Part shown: piece by piece, positions 38,220 to 47,153 of the stretch
Position numbering within the stretch: position 1 is the stretch's first letter
Layout: each line of letters begins with the position of its first letter
NCBI GenBank assembly: GCA_963848525.1
Contig: CAWKDZ010000005.1
Coordinates: 62,001 to 126,000, forward strand
DNA: 64,000 nt
Source: JACCTU01 sp963848525
GTDB lineage: Bacteria; Actinomycetota; Thermoleophilia; Gaiellales; Gaiellaceae
Reading direction: 5' to 3'
Notes under the pieces: generated by a model
Told to the model about the DNA's origin: nothing
Seen by the model: the letters and a program-made list of their open reading frames with translations, nothing else
Databases searched by the model: none
Program-made: the position numbers and the translations under genes

Positions 38220-38996
38220 ATGCCGCCCCAGGCTCCCGGGCGCTCTCGGCGTGCGCGCCGGGCCCAGCGCCGCGCCGCGCACCGGCTCCGCCGCTTCGCG
38301 GGGCTGTCGGTGGTGGCCGCGGTCGGGGTCGTGACGCTGCTCGTGACCGCGTTCGGGCCCAACGCCGAGACGGTCGCGCGCACCGGGCCCGCGCCCGCAG
38401 ACCGGCTGCTGCCGGCCGGGCCGCCCGACCCGCTGATCGTCGCGACGCGCGGGGCCCTTCGCGTCCAGCTGCCGATCGAGCAGGACCGCGTGACCGCGAT
38501 CGGCTACTACGGCGGCGGGAGCGGCACGCTCGAGCTCGATCCGCTCGGGCGCCGCGGCAACCAGGGTCTGCTCGCCCGGCTGCTCGACCGCGTCTTCGGC
38601 GGCAGCGACTCGAGCCTCGTGTGGTACCAGCTGCGCGGCGGCAGCGGACCGGCGACCTCCGCGCTCGCGGTCGGCGCCGCACCGGAGACCGACGTCTACT
38701 CGCCGGTCGACGGGACGATCGCCGGGATCACCGACTACGTGATCAACGGTCGGACGCAGGGCAAGCGGATCGACATCCGACCCCTGAACGCTCCGGCGCT
38801 GATCGTCTCGGTCACGCGACTGCGGCCGGACCCGGTGCTGACCGTCGGCTCGTCGGTCGCCGCGGGCTCCAACCGCCTCGGCACCGTCCTCGACCTCTCG
38901 CACCTCGAGCGTCAGGCGCTCGCGCGGTACACGCGCGACGCCGGCAACCACGTCACCGTCCAGGTCTTCCCAGCCGCTGCGCTGACCCTGCCTTAG
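38220..38996 (+). CDS. Membrane-anchored degenerate LytM/M23-like protein
   Basis: A 258-residue protein. The N-terminus is very basic (RRARRAQRRAAHRLRR), then one hydrophobic helix (GLSVVAAVGVVTLLVTAFG, about residues 35-53) anchors it. The C-terminal 100 residues follow the M23 outline: VYSPVDGTIAGI, then VSVTRL, VGSSVAAGSNRLGTVLD and GNHVTVQVFP. Compared with the LytM ending GPHLHFEV, the first His remains and the second is Thr, and the upstream HxxxD is absent. It is therefore probably catalytically dead, like EnvC or NlpD, which activate amidases. An in-frame ATG at 38023 would add 66 residues that look non-coding. 38022-38219 shows no other gene. Confidence 0.72.
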   Translation: MPPQAPGRSRRARRAQRRAAHRLRRFAGLSVVAAVGVVTLLVTAFGPNAETVARTGPAPADRLLPAGPPDPLIVATRGALRVQLPIEQDRVTAIGYYGGGSGTLELDPLGRRGNQGLLARLLDRVFGGSDSSLVWYQLRGGSGPATSALAVGAAPETDVYSPVDGTIAGITDYVINGRTQGKRIDIRPLNAPALIVSVTRLRPDPVLTVGSSVAAGSNRLGTVLDLSHLERQALARYTRDAGNHVTVQVFPAAALTLP

Positions 38997-39024
38997 CCGC
39001 GGAACTGCTGCGCCCTTTCCGCGG
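38997..39024. terminator. Hairpin directly before ymdB start
   Basis: CCGCGGAA, a 12-base loop, then TTCCGCGG ending one base before the ATG at 39025. It follows directly after the stop of the LytM-like gene. It could terminate that gene or cover the ribosome-binding region of the next one. Confidence 0.4.
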
Positions 39025-39802
39025 ATGAACATTCTCTTCGTCGCCGACGTTGTCGGCGTGCCGGGCCGCCGGGCGCTCGAATCGCGTCTCGCCGCGCTTC
39101 GAACTGAACACGACGTCGACGTCTGCGTCGTCAACGGCGAGAACGCGGCCGACGGCGTCGGGCTCACACCCAAGCTCGCGCAGAAGCTGCTCGCCTACGG
39201 CGCCGACGCGATCACGCTCGGCAACCACGCGTGGCGACGCCCCGACCTCGCGCCCTGGATCGACTCGAGCGATCGCGTCGTTCGCCCCGCGAACCTCTCG
39301 CGCCACGCGCCCGGCCGTGTCGCTCACGGTCGTGCCGGCCCGCGACGGGACGCCGGTGGCCGTGCTCAACGTGATGGGACAGCTCTTCCTCGACGTCGCG
39401 AGCGGACCATTCGAGGTGATCGACGAGCTGGTCGAGGAAGCGCGCGCGCAGACTCCGGTGATCGTGGTCGACGTCCACGCCGAGGCGACGAGCGAGAAGG
39501 TCGCGATGGCCCGCTGGCTCGACGGACGCGTCACCGCCGTGCTCGGAACGCACACGCACGTGCAGACGAACGACGCGCGCGTCCTTCCGGGCGGGACGGC
39601 GGCGCTCACGGACGCAGGCATGACCGGCCCGCACGACTCGGTGATCGGCGTCGTCGCCGAGCAGGCGATCGCGCGCATGCGCACCGGCGTGCCCGTGCGC
39701 TTCGAGACCGCGCAGGGCGACGTCAGGATCGAAGGTGCGCTGGTGCAGTGCGACGCGGACGGGCGGGCGACCCGCTGCGAAGCGATTCGGGTCTCCGCCT
39801 AG
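39025..39802 (+). CDS. ymdB: YmdB-type metallophosphoesterase (one frameshift)
   Basis: About 259 residues in two frames. The first frame reads MNILFVADVVGVPGRRAL, VVNGENAADGVGL and ITLGNHAW. The second reads VIVVDVHAEATSEK, LGTHTHVQTNDA and LTDAGMTGPHDSVIG. Together these are the complete metal-binding set of the TIGR00282 family, whose Bacillus member is a 2',3'-cyclic-nucleotide phosphodiesterase affecting biofilm. The break lies near 39310-39325. Its last 80 bases overlap the end of the converging glycosyltransferase gene, an unusually long 3' overlap. Confidence 0.87.
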
Positions 39803-40946
39803 CGAGCGCCACCAGCAGCGCGAGCAAGACGAGGTCGCGCGCGAGGACGAGCCACGAGACCGTCGGGTCGAACTCGCGCACGAGGTCCCAGTAGCGGTAC
39901 GGGAACCAGATCTGCGTGAGCACCAGCGCCGCGAGCAGGAGCACGTTCGCGCCGGCCCGCGCCGCGAGCGGCACGAACGGCACGAGCCAGATCAGGAACT
40001 GCGGTGAGAGCACCTTGCCGAGCGCGACGAACGCGGTCAGCACGGCGGCGGCCGCAACCGCCAGCTCCGCGGCCGAGGGCTCGCGCCCGCGCGCGAAGCG
40101 CGCCCACAGCCACACCACCACCGCGACCTGCGCGATCGAGCTCAGCACCGCGAGCGTGCCCGGAAGCGTGCCGACGAGGTTCTGCGACCCGTGACTCGAG
40201 TGCATCTCGAGCTCGAGCCCGAACGCGTCGTGCGCGGCGAGCAGCAGACCCGCGCCGAGGCTCTCGATCTGCAGCGGCCGCGAGAGCTGGCGTCCGAAGC
40301 TGTCGAGCACGCCGCCGGGGGCGACGAGCAGGAACGGGACGAACACCGCGAGCACGACCGCGGCGCAGACGGCCGCGCACACGAGCGCCTCGCGCCGGCC
40401 TCGCCGGCGCCAGACGAACGCGACGGTGAGCGGCAGCAGGACCGCCGGGAACAGCTTCGCGGCGACGGCCGCGCCGAGCAGCGCGTGCCCGAGTCGCAGG
40501 CGCTCCGCGACGAGCGCCGCGAGCGCGAACGCGGCGAGCATCACGGGCCAGAGGTCGAAGCGCGTCAGGATCACCGACCCGATCGCGAGCGGCGAGAGCG
40601 CGACGAGGAGAGGCGGCACGACGCCGAGCCCGAGCCGTCGCGCCGCCAGCGCGACGGCGAGGACGGTGCCCACGCCGCACAGCGCCATCAGCCACTCGAA
40701 CGCGGTCCGGAAGTCGGTGTCGACGAGCGCCGGCAGCGCGAAGACGGGCAGCGCGCCCGGCGGGTACTCGACCTCGAAGTCGCGGTAGGGGACCTGCCCG
40801 TCCTCGATCGCGGCCCCGTACTGCTCGTACACCGGCGTGTCGACGATCTGGTCCCGCTCGTAGAACCCGACGTGGAGCAGCAGCCACGAGGCCAGGAAGA
40901 GCGCCAACGCGAGCGCGACGAGGAGCTCAGGCTTCCGAGCGGTCAC
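39723..40946 (-). CDS. GT87/DUF2029-like membrane glycosyltransferase
   Basis: A 407-residue protein with about ten membrane helices. After the first helix a long loop carries VPYRDFEVEYPPGALPVF, the DUF2029 mark containing acidic residues thought to act in GT-C catalysis. Later loops include LTRFDLWPV and KLFPAVLLPL. Relatives are polyprenyl-phosphomannose-dependent mannosyltransferases. It starts at GTG 40946, overlapping the upstream gene by 20 bases. The C-terminal 25 residues are basic and overlap ymdB. Confidence 0.82.
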   Translation of the reverse strand: MTARKPELLVALALALFLASWLLLHVGFYERDQIVDTPVYEQYGAAIEDGQVPYRDFEVEYPPGALPVFALPALVDTDFRTAFEWLMALCGVGTVLAVALAARRLGLGVVPPLLVALSPLAIGSVILTRFDLWPVMLAAFALAALVAERLRLGHALLGAAVAAKLFPAVLLPLTVAFVWRRRGRREALVCAAVCAAVVLAVFVPFLLVAPGGVLDSFGRQLSRPLQIESLGAGLLLAAHDAFGLELEMHSSHGSQNLVGTLPGTLAVLSSIAQVAVVVWLWARFARGREPSAAELAVAAAAVLTAFVALGKVLSPQFLIWLVPFVPLAARAGANVLLLAALVLTQIWFPYRYWDLVREFDPTVSWLVLARDLVLLALLVALARRRPESLRSGSPARPRRTAPAHLRS

Positions 40947-42636
40947 GGCCGAGCAGCGCGAGCGCGACGAAGGGAAAGAACCACGGCAGGTAGAGGTAGA
41001 ACCAGTGCGTCAGCACGAGCTGGAAGCCCGCGATCAGCATCGCGGTCAGCGCCGCCAGCTGGAGCGGTGACTTGCGTCGCGGCACGAAGACGACGGCGAA
41101 CGCGGCCAGCACGACGAGCGCCTGGACGACTCGGTGCGGCACGCTCAGGTCGGGGATCCCGCGCGCGTGGTACTGGCCCCAGTCCCAGATCGAGAAGGGC
41201 GACTCGCGCGTGAGCTGCGGGCCGAGCGTGCGGTCCCAGAACGTGCGCCCGGCGTCGACGAGGTTCGGCTCGAGCAGGAGAATCGAGAACGCCAGCGCGG
41301 ATGCGCCCAGGAACCCGGCGACGTAGACCAGCGCGTGCCGGACGCGCAGCTCTGGGTAGGACGCCCACAGCGGCGCCACGATCAGCGACGCGAACTTCGT
41401 CCAGCCGGCGAGCGCGGAGAACCCGCCACGGATCGCAGGCGACGCGGCGAAGAAGAACCCGAAGATCAGGAACGCGGGGGTGATCGCGTCGTTCGTGTTC
41501 GAGTTCGAGGTGTACTGCGTGAACGGAAACGCGGCCCACGCGAAGGGCAGCGTCACAGCGAGCCGCTGGCCCCCGAAGCGCCAGCCGACGAGCGCGAGCC
41601 CCAGCAGGCAGAGCACGTCGAACGCGATCGTGGTGAAGTGCGCAGCCGGGAGGTCGTCCCACTTGCCGGTCCAGCCGAAGAGCAGGTAGCCGGGAACGTA
41701 CGCGAGATACGAGACGGGGCCGTACGTGTCGCCGTTCTCGTTCGACGACTCGCAGCGGCCGTTCGTCTGGATCCGCTCGCGGGTCTCGCCTTCCGCGTCC
41801 GCCGGGCCGCACGCCCTCAGGTCGCCCTGGACGGGCATGTGCCCGTACGGCGCTTCGCCGTTCACGATCCGGTGGCCGCCGATCACGCCCGCGTAGCCGA
41901 CGTCGATCACGTTCGACGTCTCCACGTTCAGCCCGATCCGGAAGCCGGCCAGGAACACCGTCGCCGCCAGCAGCAGCCACACCGGCCAGACCGGGCGCGC
42001 GCCGGTGACGCGGCCGGTCCCGCCGATCCAGCCCATCCGCGCGATCAGCCACACGAGCGGCGGGTAGGCGAGCGGCACGCTCCAGAAGATCTCGCCGCGG
42101 TTGAAGAACCAGAGCGAGATCGAGAACGAGAGCAGCGCGAGCAGGTCGAGGTTCCGCAGCGAGAGCGGGCGCCGGAGGTCGGCGAGCCCGAGCAGGAAGA
42201 CCGCGCAGAGCCCGAGCCAGACGGCCGGCCGGTTGATGTCCCTGCCGCCGAACGCCCCGGGCCCGCCGCGCGCCATCTTCCAGGCGACCTGGGGCCCGGT
42301 CCAGGCCTCTGTCACGCGGCCCGTCTCGTCCTCGACCCGGCCGTCGGCGATCTGACCGGCCTCGCCCCACCAGACGCGGACGTGCCACGTTCCGCGCTCC
42401 TCGTCGTACTCCGCCTGCACGGTCCGGCCCTCGAGCGGGTAGCGGTCGAGCCAGTCCGCGACCTTCGGATGGTCGAGGAACACCAGCTCGGCTCGGCGCT
42501 CCGTGAGTCGGGGCTCGGAGCCCGGGGGGAACGTCGTCCCGGGGAGGTTGCCGGTGACGGTCTGGGCGCTGCCGGCCGCAGGCCAGACGACTGCGACCGC
42601 GACGGCGAGCAGCAGCAGCCGCCGGAGACGCGTCAG
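40927..42636 (-). CDS. Multi-spanning GT-C-like protein with N-terminal exported domain
   Basis: About 569 residues. Near the N-terminus a signal-like helix (LLLLAVAVAVVWPAAGSAQ) precedes a soluble region of about 95 residues with a PepSY-like strand pattern (WHVRVWWGEAGQIADGRVED). About ten membrane helices follow, with loops such as GEAPYGHMPVQGDLRAC and YGPVSYLAYVPGYLLFGWTG, similar to DUF2029 neighbours. No ATG, GTG or TTG opens this frame; a CTG at 42636 overlapping the GtrA stop (CTGA) is the only start-like codon. It probably works with GtrA and GT87 in lipid-linked sugar transfer. Confidence 0.68.
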   Translation of the reverse strand: MTRLRRLLLLAVAVAVVWPAAGSAQTVTGNLPGTTFPPGSEPRLTERRAELVFLDHPKVADWLDRYPLEGRTVQAEYDEERGTWHVRVWWGEAGQIADGRVEDETGRVTEAWTGPQVAWKMARGGPGAFGGRDINRPAVWLGLCAVFLLGLADLRRPLSLRNLDLLALLSFSISLWFFNRGEIFWSVPLAYPPLVWLIARMGWIGGTGRVTGARPVWPVWLLLAATVFLAGFRIGLNVETSNVIDVGYAGVIGGHRIVNGEAPYGHMPVQGDLRACGPADAEGETRERIQTNGRCESSNENGDTYGPVSYLAYVPGYLLFGWTGKWDDLPAAHFTTIAFDVLCLLGLALVGWRFGGQRLAVTLPFAWAAFPFTQYTSNSNTNDAITPAFLIFGFFFAASPAIRGGFSALAGWTKFASLIVAPLWASYPELRVRHALVYVAGFLGASALAFSILLLEPNLVDAGRTFWDRTLGPQLTRESPFSIWDWGQYHARGIPDLSVPHRVVQALVVLAAFAVVFVPRRKSPLQLAALTAMLIAGFQLVLTHWFYLYLPWFFPFVALALLGRDRSEA

Positions 42637-43089
42637 CGTCCCAGGCGGAATGTCCAGAGCTTGTTGCCGACGAAGTTCACGGGCGTCACGAGCAGGATCG
42701 CGATCGCCTGCGCGAGGACGGCGTCGAGGCCCAGCGCGATCAGCAGCTCGAGCACGACCAGGTTCGCCGCGAGCGCGAGCACGGCGACGACGAAGAAGCG
42801 CATGCCCTGGTACGCGACGTGGCCGCGCGCCCCGTGGAACGTCCAGAGGCGGTTCCACGTGTAGTTGTTCGTCACGGCGACGAGGAAGGAGCAGACCGCG
42901 GCGAGTCGATGGTCGAGGTCGGCGCCGAGCACCAGCAGCGGAGAAGACCGCGAGGTTGACGACGTAGCCCGACAGGCCGACGGCCGAGAACTTGGCCAGC
43001 TGCACCCAGTTGTGCGGCCGCCGCAGAGCCTGTCCGGCGCGCGTGCGGGCGAGTGCGGCGGCAACGCCGGCGGCGGAGGAGCGCTCCAA
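42633..43089 (-). CDS. GtrA-family membrane protein (one frameshift)
   Basis: About 150 residues with four membrane helices. The first part reads QLAKFSAVGLSGYVVNLAVF and the second VTNNYTWNRLWTF, then NFVGNKLWTFRLG: the two repeated WxF turns typical of GtrA. Members help move polyprenyl-linked sugars across the membrane. The frames join if one base is removed near 42940-42942 (GTCTTCTCCG to GTCTTCTCG). The likely start is TTG 43089, just after the Pcm stop. It precedes two GT-C-like genes on the same strand, which supports a glycan-decoration role. Confidence 0.8.
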
Positions 43090-43109
43090 GACGGAGGCGA
43101 GCCTAGCGG

Positions 43110-43757
43110 CTACGGGGCGAAGCCCTCTTCGCCGAGCAGCGGGACGAATCGGCACGGCACGGAGCGCACGACCGCGGGACCCTCCGGGCTCTTGACGATC
43201 AGCTGGAGCTGCTGCCCCCGGCGTCCGCCGACGGGGAGCGCGAGCCGGCCGCGCTCCTCGAGCTGCTCGTAGAGAGACGGCGGCAGGTCGGGTGCGGCAG
43301 CGGCGACCGCGATTGCCGCGAACGGCGCGTGCTCGGGATCGCCGCGCGTTCCGTCGCCGACGTGCACGCGCACGCGTTCGTAGCCCGCGCGCTCGAGCGT
43401 TGCACGCGCACGCTCGGCGAGACCGCCGATGCGCTCGATCGTGTGCACCTCGGCGGCGAGCTCGGCGAGCACCGCGGCCTGGTAGCCGGACCCGGTCCCG
43501 ACGTCGAGCACCTTCTCCGTGCCCGTGAGCGAGAGGATCTCGCAGATCCGCGCGACCATGTACGGCTGCGACATCGTCTGCCCCGAGCCGATCGGCAAAG
43601 CCGCGTCGTCGTACGCACGACCCGCGAGCTCGTCCGGCAGGAACTGCTCGCGCGGCACGTTCTCCATCGCCTGGAGCACCCGCTCGTCCGAGATGTCACG
43701 GCCGCGGAGCTGGCGCTCGACCATCTCCCGACGTTCGGCGGCGCGGTCAGCCGACAT
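43110..43757 (-). CDS. pcm: Protein-L-isoaspartate O-methyltransferase
   Basis: A 215-residue PCMT. The family marks are SGQTMSQPYMVARICEIL (near residues 58-75), motif I VLDVGTGSGYQAAVLAEL and the C-terminal KSPEGPAVVRSVPCRFVPL. It repairs isoaspartyl residues in aged proteins using SAM. Start ATG 43757 overlaps the upstream phosphodiesterase stop by 11 bases. Confidence 0.94.
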   Translation of the reverse strand: MSADRAAERREMVERQLRGRDISDERVLQAMENVPREQFLPDELAGRAYDDAALPIGSGQTMSQPYMVARICEILSLTGTEKVLDVGTGSGYQAAVLAELAAEVHTIERIGGLAERARATLERAGYERVRVHVGDGTRGDPEHAPFAAIAVAAAAPDLPPSLYEQLEERGRLALPVGGRRGQQLQLIVKSPEGPAVVRSVPCRFVPLLGEEGFAP

Positions 43758-45087
43758 TGGAGAGCGCACGCGCGTACGCGGGACGCTCGACGCCGAGGCG
43801 GTCGAGGAGCAGCGGCGCGACGTCGGTGATGCGCGCCGGCGGCGGGCCCACTCCGATCGCGAGCATCGGCACCTCTGAGTCGCCGGCGTCGAGCGAGCCG
43901 TGGCTGCCCCCGCCCGCATGGTGCCGCCCGGCGAGGTCGGTGAACTCGAAGCCGGGCGCCGCGGAAACGAGCACGTCGCCCGCGTTCGGGTTGCGCAGGG
44001 CCGCGAGAGCCCGTGCGTTCCCGTCCGGGTAGTCGTCGAGCGTGCCGGAGCCCTCGGCCCCGTCCCGCCTCGCGACCAGGTCGCCGTCCTCGAGGAAGAG
44101 GACGGTCTCGACCGAGGGCTCGCCGTCCAGTCGTTCGGCGAGGTCGCGCGCGCGCCCGCCGCGCAGGTCGTACACCATCCCGGCCCGATTCGACGCGGTG
44201 ACGACGACGTCGTCGATGCCCGCGAACGCACGCTGGAGCGACACCGGCTGCGTGACGTGCGTCTGACCGTGGTCCGAGCACAGGATCACGTCGTAGCGCT
44301 CGAGCAGCGCGTCGATCCCTCCCGCTGCGTCGACGAGGGCGCGCACGGCCGCGTCGGAGCGTCCGAGCGCGTCGTGGGCGGCGTCGGGCCCGGCCGCGTG
44401 CGAGGCGTAGTCGTAGTCCGGCAGGTAGTAGACGAGCAAGTCGAACCCGTCGCGCGTGACGAGCCAGCGGCCGACGGCGGCGGCGTAGCGGTCGTTCGAG
44501 CCGAGATGCCGCCCGCCGACTCGGAACGGCGCGCCGGTCTCGTCCGACTCGAACAGGTTGAAGTAGAAGAAGCGCTGCGGCCCGTGCGCGGGCCTCGTCA
44601 ACCCGGGCAGCCTGGACAGATGCGGCGTCCGGCCGCGGTAGCAGATGATGTTGACCGCGGCGGCGGCGAGGCCGGCGTCCTCCGTCGCCTCGTAGAGCGT
44701 GACGGCTTCGCGGGCGAGGTGCTGCTCGTTCATCCTGAAGATCGCGTCCAGGATCGCGCGCCGCGTCCCCGCGCGGCGCAGCGCGGCGAACGACGAGCCG
44801 TACTCGACCACGCGCCGCTCGCCGCGGTGGTACCAGACGAGGTGCGGGATCTCGTGCACGTCCGGGTAGGCGCCCGTGACGAGCGACGAGATGCAGACGG
44901 GCGTCAGCGACGGGAAGACCGTCGTCGCGCGCCGGTACTCGCCGTGGTCGTGGAGCGCCGCAAGCGTCGGGGCCGTTCGCCGCTCGACAGCGTCCTCGAA
45001 CATCGCGGGCGTGAGCCCGTCGATGACGACGAGGATGGCTTTCCTCTTAGTCGCGGGCAAGGATGCGGAGACCGGCGTGTCGCTCAC
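43747..45087 (-). CDS. Type I phosphodiesterase / nucleotide pyrophosphatase (alkaline phosphatase superfamily)
   Basis: A 446-residue metal-dependent phosphodiesterase. The first metal site is LVVIDGLTPAMFED, the nucleophile region FPSLTPVCISSLVTGAYPD, and later metal ligands appear in LPDYDYASHAAGP, SDHGQTHV and HHAGGGSHGS. No signal peptide is present, so it is probably cytoplasmic. Substrates in this family range from nucleotides to phospholipid headgroups. It starts at GTG 45087, overlapping the small membrane protein gene by about 40 bases. Confidence 0.88.
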   Translation of the reverse strand: MSDTPVSASLPATKRKAILVVIDGLTPAMFEDAVERRTAPTLAALHDHGEYRRATTVFPSLTPVCISSLVTGAYPDVHEIPHLVWYHRGERRVVEYGSSFAALRRAGTRRAILDAIFRMNEQHLAREAVTLYEATEDAGLAAAAVNIICYRGRTPHLSRLPGLTRPAHGPQRFFYFNLFESDETGAPFRVGGRHLGSNDRYAAAVGRWLVTRDGFDLLVYYLPDYDYASHAAGPDAAHDALGRSDAAVRALVDAAGGIDALLERYDVILCSDHGQTHVTQPVSLQRAFAGIDDVVVTASNRAGMVYDLRGGRARDLAERLDGEPSVETVLFLEDGDLVARRDGAEGSGTLDDYPDGNARALAALRNPNAGDVLVSAAPGFEFTDLAGRHHAGGGSHGSLDAGDSEVPMLAIGVGPPPARITDVAPLLLDRLGVERPAYARALSNVG

Positions 45088-45455
45088 CCTGTCGCCTCCT
45101 CGAGCGGACGCCGAGCACGGGCAGCGCCAGGGCGACGACGTAGCCGAGCACGGGGACGAACGAGAGCGCCGCGAGCGCGAGCGCCGCCGCGCCGACGAGC
45201 GCGGCGGTGCCGCCGCGGGTGCCGCCGCGCGCGAGCGCGCCGCGCACGGTCGGGGTCGCTCCGACCGCGCCGAGGATCACCGCCGACCGCTCCCGCGATC
45301 GCCGCGGCCCAGCCGTCGAGCAGCCAGCCGGCCGCGGCACCCGCCGCGACGCCGAGGGGCAGCGCGATCCGAATGTCGCGCAGCAGTCCGAGCGCGAGCA
45401 CGCCGAGCGCCGCGCCGAGCCCGGCGCTCACGCCGATCCAGTACCAGGCGCCCAA
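45047..45455 (-). CDS. Small integral membrane protein (frameshift)
   Basis: Two frames join into about 136 residues with four hydrophobic segments: WYWIGVSAGLGAALGVLAL, IALPLGVAAGAAAGWLL, GTAALVGAAALALAALSF and LGYVVALALPVLG. The break lies near 45290. A TTG at 45455 is the likely start. No family is recognised; the glycine/alanine-rich helices resemble small glycine-zipper-type membrane proteins. It is followed at once by the phosphodiesterase gene. Confidence 0.55.
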
Positions 45456-45556
45456 GGCCGCTGAGTGTACTGGCGGCGTTTCACCGGCACGAGCAGCGGG
45501 AATAGCGATCCACCTCCCGCATTTGCGGACCCGGCAACACGAGGAAGGAATCCCAG

Positions 45557-45877
45557 GTGAACGACGAGACACGGCCTCTGCTCGTGTTCTTCACGAGCGA
45601 GCGCTCAGGCCCCGCGCGGCGGATGGAGAGCTTGCTCGCCCATCTCTCGCGCAAGGAGCGGCGGCGCCTGCGCATCGCGCGCGTGGACGTGGACGCGAAC
45701 CCGGAGCTCGCCGAGAAGTTCAAGGTCACGAGCGTGCCGACGCTGGTGCTGGTCAAGCACAAGCGCGCGGTCGATCGCCTCGACGGACGCGTCAGCGCCC
45801 CGAAGATCGAGCGCATGCTCGAGCCTCACCTGCCCTCTCTGGAGGAGCCGCTCACGCCCGCCCCGGCGCCTGCCTGA
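45557..45877 (+). CDS. Thioredoxin-fold protein lacking the active-site cysteines
   Basis: A 106-residue thioredoxin-like protein with a good ribosome-binding site (AGGAAGGAA) upstream of GTG 45557. The fold is clear: LLVFFTSERSGPARRMESLL, then RIARVDVDANPELAEKFKV and TSVPTLVLVKHKR with the cis-proline. Where thioredoxin has WCGPC it reads RSGPA, so both redox cysteines are gone. It cannot act as a disulfide reductase and may instead bind or chaperone a partner. It is followed 70 bases later by an exported CHRD protein, but it has no signal peptide itself. Confidence 0.8.
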   Translation: MNDETRPLLVFFTSERSGPARRMESLLAHLSRKERRRLRIARVDVDANPELAEKFKVTSVPTLVLVKHKRAVDRLDGRVSAPKIERMLEPHLPSLEEPLTPAPAPA

Positions 45878-45946
45878 AACCGATCCGCCGCGACCGCGGT
45901 AGGTCCACGGGACCAGTACTGGTTCTACGGGGAGAAGGGAGAGCGG

Positions 45947-46501
45947 ATGCGGAAATACCTGCTGGCCCTGACGCTTTTTGTGGGGGCCGCATCGACGCTC
46001 GTCGTCGCCGCGATCGCGGTCGCCGACGGCGGGACACGTGACATCAGGGCCCGAGGAGGGCTGAGCGGTTACCAGGAGACGCCTGCGACGCTGTCGACGA
46101 CCGGGAACGGCACGTTCCGGGCCAGGGTCAACGACGACGGCACGTCGTTCGACTGGACGCTCACGTACGCGGAGCTCGAGGGGAGCGTGCAGCAGGCGCA
46201 CATCCACTTCGGGCAACGGGCGATGAGCGGCGGGATCTCGGTGTTCCTCTGCACGAACCTGGGGAACGCGCCCGCTTCGCCACCCGCCACGCCGACGAAG
46301 GCATGCCCGACGCCACCGGCGACGATCACCGGCACCGCAGTGGCGGCCGACGTGATCGGGCCTTTGGGCCAGGGCATCGAGCCGCTCGCGTTCGCCGAGC
46401 TTCTCTCCGCGGTCCGCGCGGGGTACACGTACGCGAACGTGCACACGAGCAAGTGGCCGACCGGCGAGATCCGCGGCCAGCTGAACGAGCGGGAGGACTG
46501 A
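45947..46501 (+). CDS. Exported CHRD-domain protein
   Basis: A 184-residue secreted protein. Signal peptide MRKYLLALTLFVGAASTLVV. The CHRD domain runs from LSGYQETPATLSTTGNGTF through QQAHIHFGQRAMSGGISVFL to YANVHTSKWPTGEIRGQL. CHRD proteins bind metal through conserved histidines and are widespread exported proteins of uncertain role. An insert of about 40 residues with two cysteines (CTNLGN, KACPTPP) lies in the middle. The purine-rich ribosome site is GGGGAGAAGGGAGAG. A second CHRD gene follows. Confidence 0.85.
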   Translation: MRKYLLALTLFVGAASTLVVAAIAVADGGTRDIRARGGLSGYQETPATLSTTGNGTFRARVNDDGTSFDWTLTYAELEGSVQQAHIHFGQRAMSGGISVFLCTNLGNAPASPPATPTKACPTPPATITGTAVAADVIGPLGQGIEPLAFAELLSAVRAGYTYANVHTSKWPTGEIRGQLNERED

Positions 46502-46516
46502 GACTCGTCGCGCAAG

Positions 46517-46544
46517 ACCGGGATCCGCCAACGCGGATCCCGGT
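46517..46544. terminator. 12-bp hairpin after the first CHRD gene
   Basis: ACCGGGATCCGC, loop CAAC, then the exact reverse complement, 16 bases past the stop. It would separate the two CHRD genes transcriptionally. The spacer 46502-46625 holds nothing else recognised apart from the GGGGGGAGAGGGAG ribosome site of the next gene. Confidence 0.6.
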
Positions 46545-46625
46545 CGCGCATCCCCGAAGCGCGGCCACGCCGTGATAGGACCACGCCACAACGTACGGTC
46601 AAGTCGGGGGGAGAGGGAGAGCCAC

Positions 46626-47129
46626 ATGAAGGTGCGAGTCACACTCGTCGGCCTCGTCGCCGTGCTGACGACGCTCGTCGGCCTGACGGCCGTCGCTGCG
46701 GCGAACGACGGCGAACGGGCCCGGATCGTGTGCAAGCTCGAAACGATTCTGGATCCGGCGAACGAGGTGCTGCGGATGACGCCGAACACGTCGGTCGCGG
46801 GGGGCGGCGCGCAGATCACCGTCCTGAGCGACGGAACGATCCTGTTCAAGGCGTGGATCTACAACAAGGCCCACGAGACGTTTGTCGCGGGCCACATCCA
46901 CGGGCCGGCGACGGCGGCAGCGAACGCCGGGATCGTCGTCGACCTGCACGGTGGTCCGGCCGGCGGCTCGCCGTTCTCGACGCTGAGGACGCGGCTCGAG
47001 GGCGAGGGTGTCCCGCGCATGTCGGCGCCCGGTATCGCGGCGCTACTGTGCGCAGCCCCCAGCCGTTACTACGTCAACTTCCACACGACGGCGGAGCCCA
47101 GCGGAGCGATCCGCGGACAGCTCGGCTAG
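46626..47129 (+). CDS. Exported CHRD-domain protein, second copy
   Basis: A 167-residue secreted protein with signal peptide LVGLVAVLTTLVGLTAVAAA. The CHRD domain shows GHIHGPATAAANAGIVVDLH and YYVNFHTTAEPSGAIRGQLG. It is only distantly similar to the preceding copy, so an old duplication or independent gain is likely. Two cysteines frame the domain (RIVCKLET and ALLCAAP). Function is unknown. Confidence 0.85.
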   Translation: MKVRVTLVGLVAVLTTLVGLTAVAAANDGERARIVCKLETILDPANEVLRMTPNTSVAGGGAQITVLSDGTILFKAWIYNKAHETFVAGHIHGPATAAANAGIVVDLHGGPAGGSPFSTLRTRLEGEGVPRMSAPGIAALLCAAPSRYYVNFHTTAEPSGAIRGQLG

Positions 47130-47153
47130 AAGAGGCGAATCGGAGGGCCCGGC

